A DNA stretch of 64,000 nt, from assembly GCA_034440575.1 (NCBI GenBank), contig JAOTOL010001565.1, positions 1,275,501 through 1,339,500 of the forward strand. The letters are read 5' to 3'. Numbering within the stretch: the first letter of the stretch is position 1; every line of letters starts with the position of its first letter. The translations under genes were made by a program, and so were the position numbers. Below the pieces are notes generated by a model, which was not told where the DNA came from, searched no databases, and worked only from the letters and a program-made list of their open reading frames with translations. Positions 59,896 through 64,000 of this stretch are shown piece by piece. Source of the DNA: Imbricaverruca yamaguchii (Eukaryota > Arthropoda > Thecostraca > Neoverrucidae).

Positions 59896-61050
59896 CTGTC
59901 GATTCAGACCACTGTCAAGCTCCTTCTGTCACGTCACGCAATGCTGATTGTTGTGTCACCACTGCTGATTGAAATCGTGTGTCCGATTCTCACACTACAC
60001 GACTTTACCACAGCGTGCCGGAACGAATGAGACCAATACCGTGCAATGTGTTGTACATACATTGACGCGGTGCGTGTCACTGCACTGCCACCACTCAGCA
60101 CTACTCTAGCCACCGGAGACGTGGTCTGTCCTGTCACGGCGTCGATCATTTGGTGATAATATAGACAGCGCCAACGTTAGCATAATGTACTGTTTTTTAT
60201 ATGCAGAAATTGACTTCCATCAGCCATCTGTGCCGAAAAAAGTATGAAGTCCAGAAGCATACTTTGGAAGACAAGTAGGACATCCTGCATTTTGCGAGGT
60301 TCGGGTACTAAGTAGTATATTTTATTGCATTGCATATCCGTGTGAAATCCGAAACCATGCAGACGACAATGCCACAGCGTCATACAGTAAGAGGTAGAAT
60401 ATATGCACAGATGCGCATCTTTAATCTTGAAACGAAATGCATTGTTAGAATACGATCACAGATGTAAATAATCAAGTTATTAGTGTATCCGTTATCCCAT
60501 TCTTAAAACTGGTCTTACCGCTGGATGCCTTCTTCTGCAGGAGACCCGTTTGCTTCCTCCAGCGATAAAACTACACACTATTGTATATCGTCTGATTTAT
60601 CCCCATTACATTGACGCGAAGTGCTAACTGCAGAGGTGTAGATACGTCCAAAATGTGGGAAGGGGGAATTACTTCTAACGTAGTCTTTTGTCCGACGGCA
60701 CCCTTGATGGTTAAGATTTCCGACAGTTGGGAGAAGCATGACCATCTGTACTATTGCCCTCTCACATTCCATGCCTATCTGTCTTCTACACTCGGAGCCA
60801 AGCGGACGATTTTTCTTTATGCAGAAGAGCTGAGTGTAGCTAAGCATCGAGTATAAAATTATCCGATTAAGGCCAGGCGAATATGTTTTATTTTCCTGAA
60901 CCGACATGTCCCAACTCATTAGCGCAAATTATGCGAGACAATGGCGAAGATGTTTTGCAGAAACACCGAACGTTCTATTTTTTGTTAGCGTTTGTCTGCT
61001 GTTTTCATGCCACAAATTGAATGAGACAATAAGCTTGACTTTGACTATTG

Positions 61051-61117
<67 letters not shown>
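61051..61117. repeat. (TA)n microsatellite
   Basis: An uninterrupted TA run of about 66 bp. Confidence 0.97.
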
Positions 61118-61122
<5 letters not shown>

Positions 61123-61985
61123 TTTTTCTTTCTTTATATATTCTTTATAGACCGCTATTCTTTTGACGTATGCATCTCGAAAAACGATTCAGTATCGATC
61201 TCGCTTGATTATTTTCTAAGGTGCTTCCGACGGACAAAAGGTCATTTCTCATCATACCACATTCATGTAACACTTTGCAACTTGCAGAAAACTATTCGTC
61301 GGTTTGGCGGGTAGCCATGCAGCAGACACTCAGTGAGCAAGCATTTCGCTTATCCTTGCCCATCTTGACGCTTTAGAGGATTACCCATGGGCAGTAGAAC
61401 AGAGGCCCATTTTAAGGCTGGCAACCGGCCCCGTACGAAAAGTTTTACCGCAGCTACAGCTTGCACTCAGTCGGACGTGCGGAGGTCCGGTTCGCAGGTA
61501 CCCATAAATATGCTCAGGCACGTCCCTTGTAGCACAATGTCGCACTAGTCGGCACGTTATTTATGCTGCCACACGTCATGCCAGGTCCTTCTCCGTCTCT
61601 CGCCATTACCACCCCCTCCCCGTGCCCGGCTGGTGGGCCACTCAGACGGCGCCGGCTGGCAGTTGTCGCAAAAAACCGGCCACCGCAGCCGTGCCATTTC
61701 CAGAGGCGGTCGGCGATGACCTGCCGACGCGGTCCGGACCAAATCCGGCCCGGCTGCCCGCTCCTGGCGTGCATCCCACGCCGGTGCCGCAATACCACCA
61801 ACTGACCCGGCGACCAGCGTCGCCACGGCACGTCGGCGCGTCGTGGCGTGGGCGGCCTGTGCTCAGTCACCAGCGATGTCGCGGGTACACTCGCAACAGT
61901 TCACGGTGTTGCTCAGCTGTCAGTGCAGCCGGCCGTAGGCCACGTTCACCCGACGCTGGCTGGGTGCGCTCACGAGCCGCCGCGT

Positions 61986-62013
61986 CACTAACACTCGCCG
62001 CTCTGCCACACAG
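61986..62013 (+). promoter_or_regulatory. 3' splice site of gene B
   Basis: GTCACTAAC holds the branch point CTAAC, followed by ACTCGCCGCTCTGCCACACAG with AG at 62,012-62,013. It aligns without gaps to the gene A acceptor, while the surrounding DNA does not, so it is conserved as a functional site. Confidence 0.65.
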
Positions 62014-62025
62014 GAACCAGCCGTG

Positions 62026-62592
62026 ATGTCGAGAACCGTGCTGCTGCTGGCGGCGGCGCTGAGCGTCGCTTCTGCGGCCACCATCAATTCGCTGTCCTCC
62101 GCGAGCGGCGGCACCTCCTTCAACGGGCTCAACAGCCGCGACGGCTTCAGCAGACCGTCCGGCGGCAGCTCCTTCATATCGAGCACCAGCGTCAACGGCC
62201 GGCCCGTCAGCTTCACGTCCTCCACGTCCGGCACAGGCCAGAATCGCTTCAGCACCGGCTTCGGCGGCACGCTCGGCTCGCGTGGCGGGTTCGCCGCGGC
62301 GCCGTTCCGACCCATCCGCATCCCGCAGATCCAGATGCCACAGATCCAGCCGATTCAGATCCCGCAGATCCAGCCGTTCGCCAGATATCCAAGCCAGAAC
62401 AGGTACTACAACAGCTACGGCACTGGCGTTGGTCTGGCGTCACGCTTCGGTGGCAGCAGTAGGTACCCCTCGAACCGGTTCGGCAGCACCAGCTTCAGCT
62501 CCGGAGCAACTGCCGGCCTTGACGTCAATGGCTACTTCAATAGACTGGCCAGTTCAATCAACCGTGACTTCGCCGCAAACCTGGGCAGGTAG
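62026..62592 (+). CDS. Gene B coding exon: secreted Ser/Gly-rich protein with Pro-Gln-Ile repeats
   Basis: 188 residues from ATG at 62,026, 12 nt after a 3' splice site. The GTG three bases upstream is not used. Residues 1-17 are a signal peptide (MSRTVLLLAAALSVASA). Residues 18-92 are Ser/Gly/Thr-rich (GGSSFISSTSVNGRPVSF, SSTSGTGQNRF). Residues 93-119 are a Pro-Ile-Gln block (PIRIPQIQMPQIQ, PIQIPQIQPF). Residues 120-160 are Tyr/Arg/Ser/Gly-rich (RYPSQNRYYNSYGTG, FGGSSRYPSNRFG). Residues 164-188 are a more ordered tail (GLDVNGYFNRLASSINRDF). No Cys and no transmembrane segment. Such composition fits an extracellular matrix, cuticle, adhesive or mucus-like protein, but I recognise no family. 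The start, signal peptide and first 90 residues are shared with gene A. No AATAAA was seen close downstream. Confidence 0.75.
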   Translation: MSRTVLLLAAALSVASAATINSLSSASGGTSFNGLNSRDGFSRPSGGSSFISSTSVNGRPVSFTSSTSGTGQNRFSTGFGGTLGSRGGFAAAPFRPIRIPQIQMPQIQPIQIPQIQPFARYPSQNRYYNSYGTGVGLASRFGGSSRYPSNRFGSTSFSSGATAGLDVNGYFNRLASSINRDFAANLGR

Positions 62593-63175
62593 ACGCCAAC
62601 CGCACCGACCAGCTGATGGCCGGGCTCCCGCCACCGGATAGAAACATTCAGGAATTGCGTTGAGCTAATCTGTTCTGAAACAAGATACCAGTGCCTCCGG
62701 CTACTAGGACTGCAAGTGCAAAAACGAATGTAAGTCACATGTAGGCGGGCTTTTAGTGGTGATGTTGCATCCTGCTCTCCTCCCTCGTCCTGAGGGAAAT
62801 TCTGCTGTGCTTGCACGGAGAAGAGAAATATCGTCGTGGATAAATGAGGAATGTCTTCAGGAGCGTTTTGTTTCCTGTGCCAGAAAGTTCCTGCACTTTG
62901 TAATCTGCCCTATTGTGCACCTGTAACATGTATATATGTAGTTGAAGTAGCAAGCGCAAATGTCCTATACACAGCGTGTTCAGTTGTTCTGCCAAGCCAA
63001 AATAATTTCGCAGTGTGACCAAACGTCCTTCCTTATCTATCGGGCTGGTACCCCGAGTTAGTGCGGCGTGGTACTGTAGCGTGTTGCATTATGTACACAT
63101 TCATAAATACATAACCGACCCACCCACCCACACACATACACACACACACACATACACACGCACACATGCATACAT

Positions 63176-63240
<65 letters not shown>

Positions 63241-63241
63241 C

Positions 63242-63276
<35 letters not shown>

Positions 63277-64000
63277 GTATACACATTTTATGTACATGCA
63301 CATCATGTGGCCGTTTACAAATCTTAAGGCTTTCTATTTGACAATCGCTACTGAGCTGTCATTTACGGAGGCCATGGGTGGTACACTTTAACTGGAATGT
63401 TTGTCATAACCATTCGTGCATGTTGTCTGTGATGTTAGTTCACTTCATTTCCACTTATTGATGACTCAGTCCAAATATGTCCCCAATATGAGATTCCAAT
63501 TTGGAAGAGAAATATGGATTACACCTTAATAAACTTACAAGAATTAAGAAAATATGACACAGGTCTCCAGCAAAATGCATTGCAGATTACACAAAGCAAA
63601 CTCCCATTACGCCAGTTTCGTGAATTCATCTTTATTTCCATGTTGTTTGTGAGGTTTGGCTGTTGTTTGCTAGTCTCTGATATTTATTTTCTGCGCCTCC
63701 GTACTCAGTAGCCATGATTGTGTTGTTAATACAATTTAATATGTGAGTTGTCCTGCATGCAGGAATGATGCAGCTGTTCAGTGCTAACTCACCTTTAGAG
63801 CTTGCACAGCTATGCAAGCTGCGTAACTTCTGGCCGAGATGCTATCAACAACACCTGCTCTGAATGCTCTCGAGGTAATAAGTCTCGGGCGATATCTACA
63901 CCGTGAATCGCTGGGCACATTTGAATTGTCTGGTTGATTTACGACGCATGTCTGAATGTGTTTGCCGACCACTGCAAATGGTACCTCGGATTAGTTTTCA
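62593..64000. other. No further gene seen; CA/TA microsatellite
   Basis: CA-rich stretch at 63,115-63,170 followed by (TA)n at 63,178-63,275. An AATAAA at about 63,526 is the first on the plus strand that I noticed after gene B. The rest is unassigned, with only frames under 70 codons. Confidence 0.5.

Larger units (their letters stand above)
56414..62013 (+). other. Predicted first intron of gene B (5.6 kb)
   Basis: Begins GTGAGT and ends with branch point CTAAC (61,989-61,993), a C/T-rich stretch and CACAG. It holds a 48-bp minisatellite, a (TA)n at 61,051-61,117 and a dispersed repeat copy. 56,500-57,290 and 59,940-61,050 contain no supported gene. 61,560-62,013 is GC-rich. The intron is inferred from splice signals and comparison with gene A. 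Confidence 0.5.

Overview
This window looks like nuclear DNA from an invertebrate, probably an arthropod. The reasons are non-LTR retrotransposons of two kinds, tRNA-derived SINEs, TTAA-flanked DNA elements, GT-AG introns with clear branch points, and unusually many micro- and minisatellites. Nothing here is bacterial, and I cannot name the species. Coding content is low, and most long open frames come from transposons or stop-free tandem repeats.

The best host genes are two divergently oriented paralogs, here called A and B. Each encodes a small secreted Ser/Gly-rich protein. Gene B (+) has its coding exon at 62,026-62,592, and gene A (-) at 20,784-21,104. Both coding exons follow a matching 3' splice site (CTAAC or CTGAC branch point, then CACAG or ACACAG). 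About 6 kb upstream of each, on the correct strand, is a near-identical core promoter with a TACATAAG box, 21 of 22 bases shared, a TCAGT initiator and a 36-nt non-coding leader exon ending at CAG/GTGAGT (27,784-27,853 minus; 56,346-56,413 plus). In gene A the leader-exon end and its splice donor have been amplified into a nine-unit, 48-bp minisatellite inside the first intron. I consider this the most interesting structure in the window.

Layout: 0.2-8.4 kb is a long inverted repeat built from four damaged CR1-like copies and a duplicated 0.93-kb spacer. 8.5-20 kb holds a TTAA element, three SINEs, degenerate repeats and one possible first coding exon. 20.8-27.9 kb is gene A, whose intron holds a 37-bp minisatellite, a 45-bp repeat, microsatellites, a second TTAA element and an orphan Cys-rich exon. 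28.7-31.2 kb is the most complete CR1-like copy. 32-36.4 kb is a DNA transposon with about 270-bp terminal inverted repeats and a broken PIN/XPG-like nuclease-bearing protein, with a Tc1/mariner fragment nested inside. 36.7-42.6 kb is mainly minisatellites and unassigned DNA. 42.9-51.1 kb holds three RNase H-bearing (I-group) retrotransposon remnants, one interrupted by a third TTAA element. 51-56.3 kb is satellites and unassigned DNA. 56.3-62.6 kb is gene B, with a 48-bp minisatellite in its intron.

The mobile elements all appear dead. All five CR1-like copies lack the second catalytic Asp of the reverse-transcriptase FADD motif and share an in-frame TAG. The DNA-transposon gene is broken by stops. 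Genes A and B look intact, though A is shorter than B at its C terminus.
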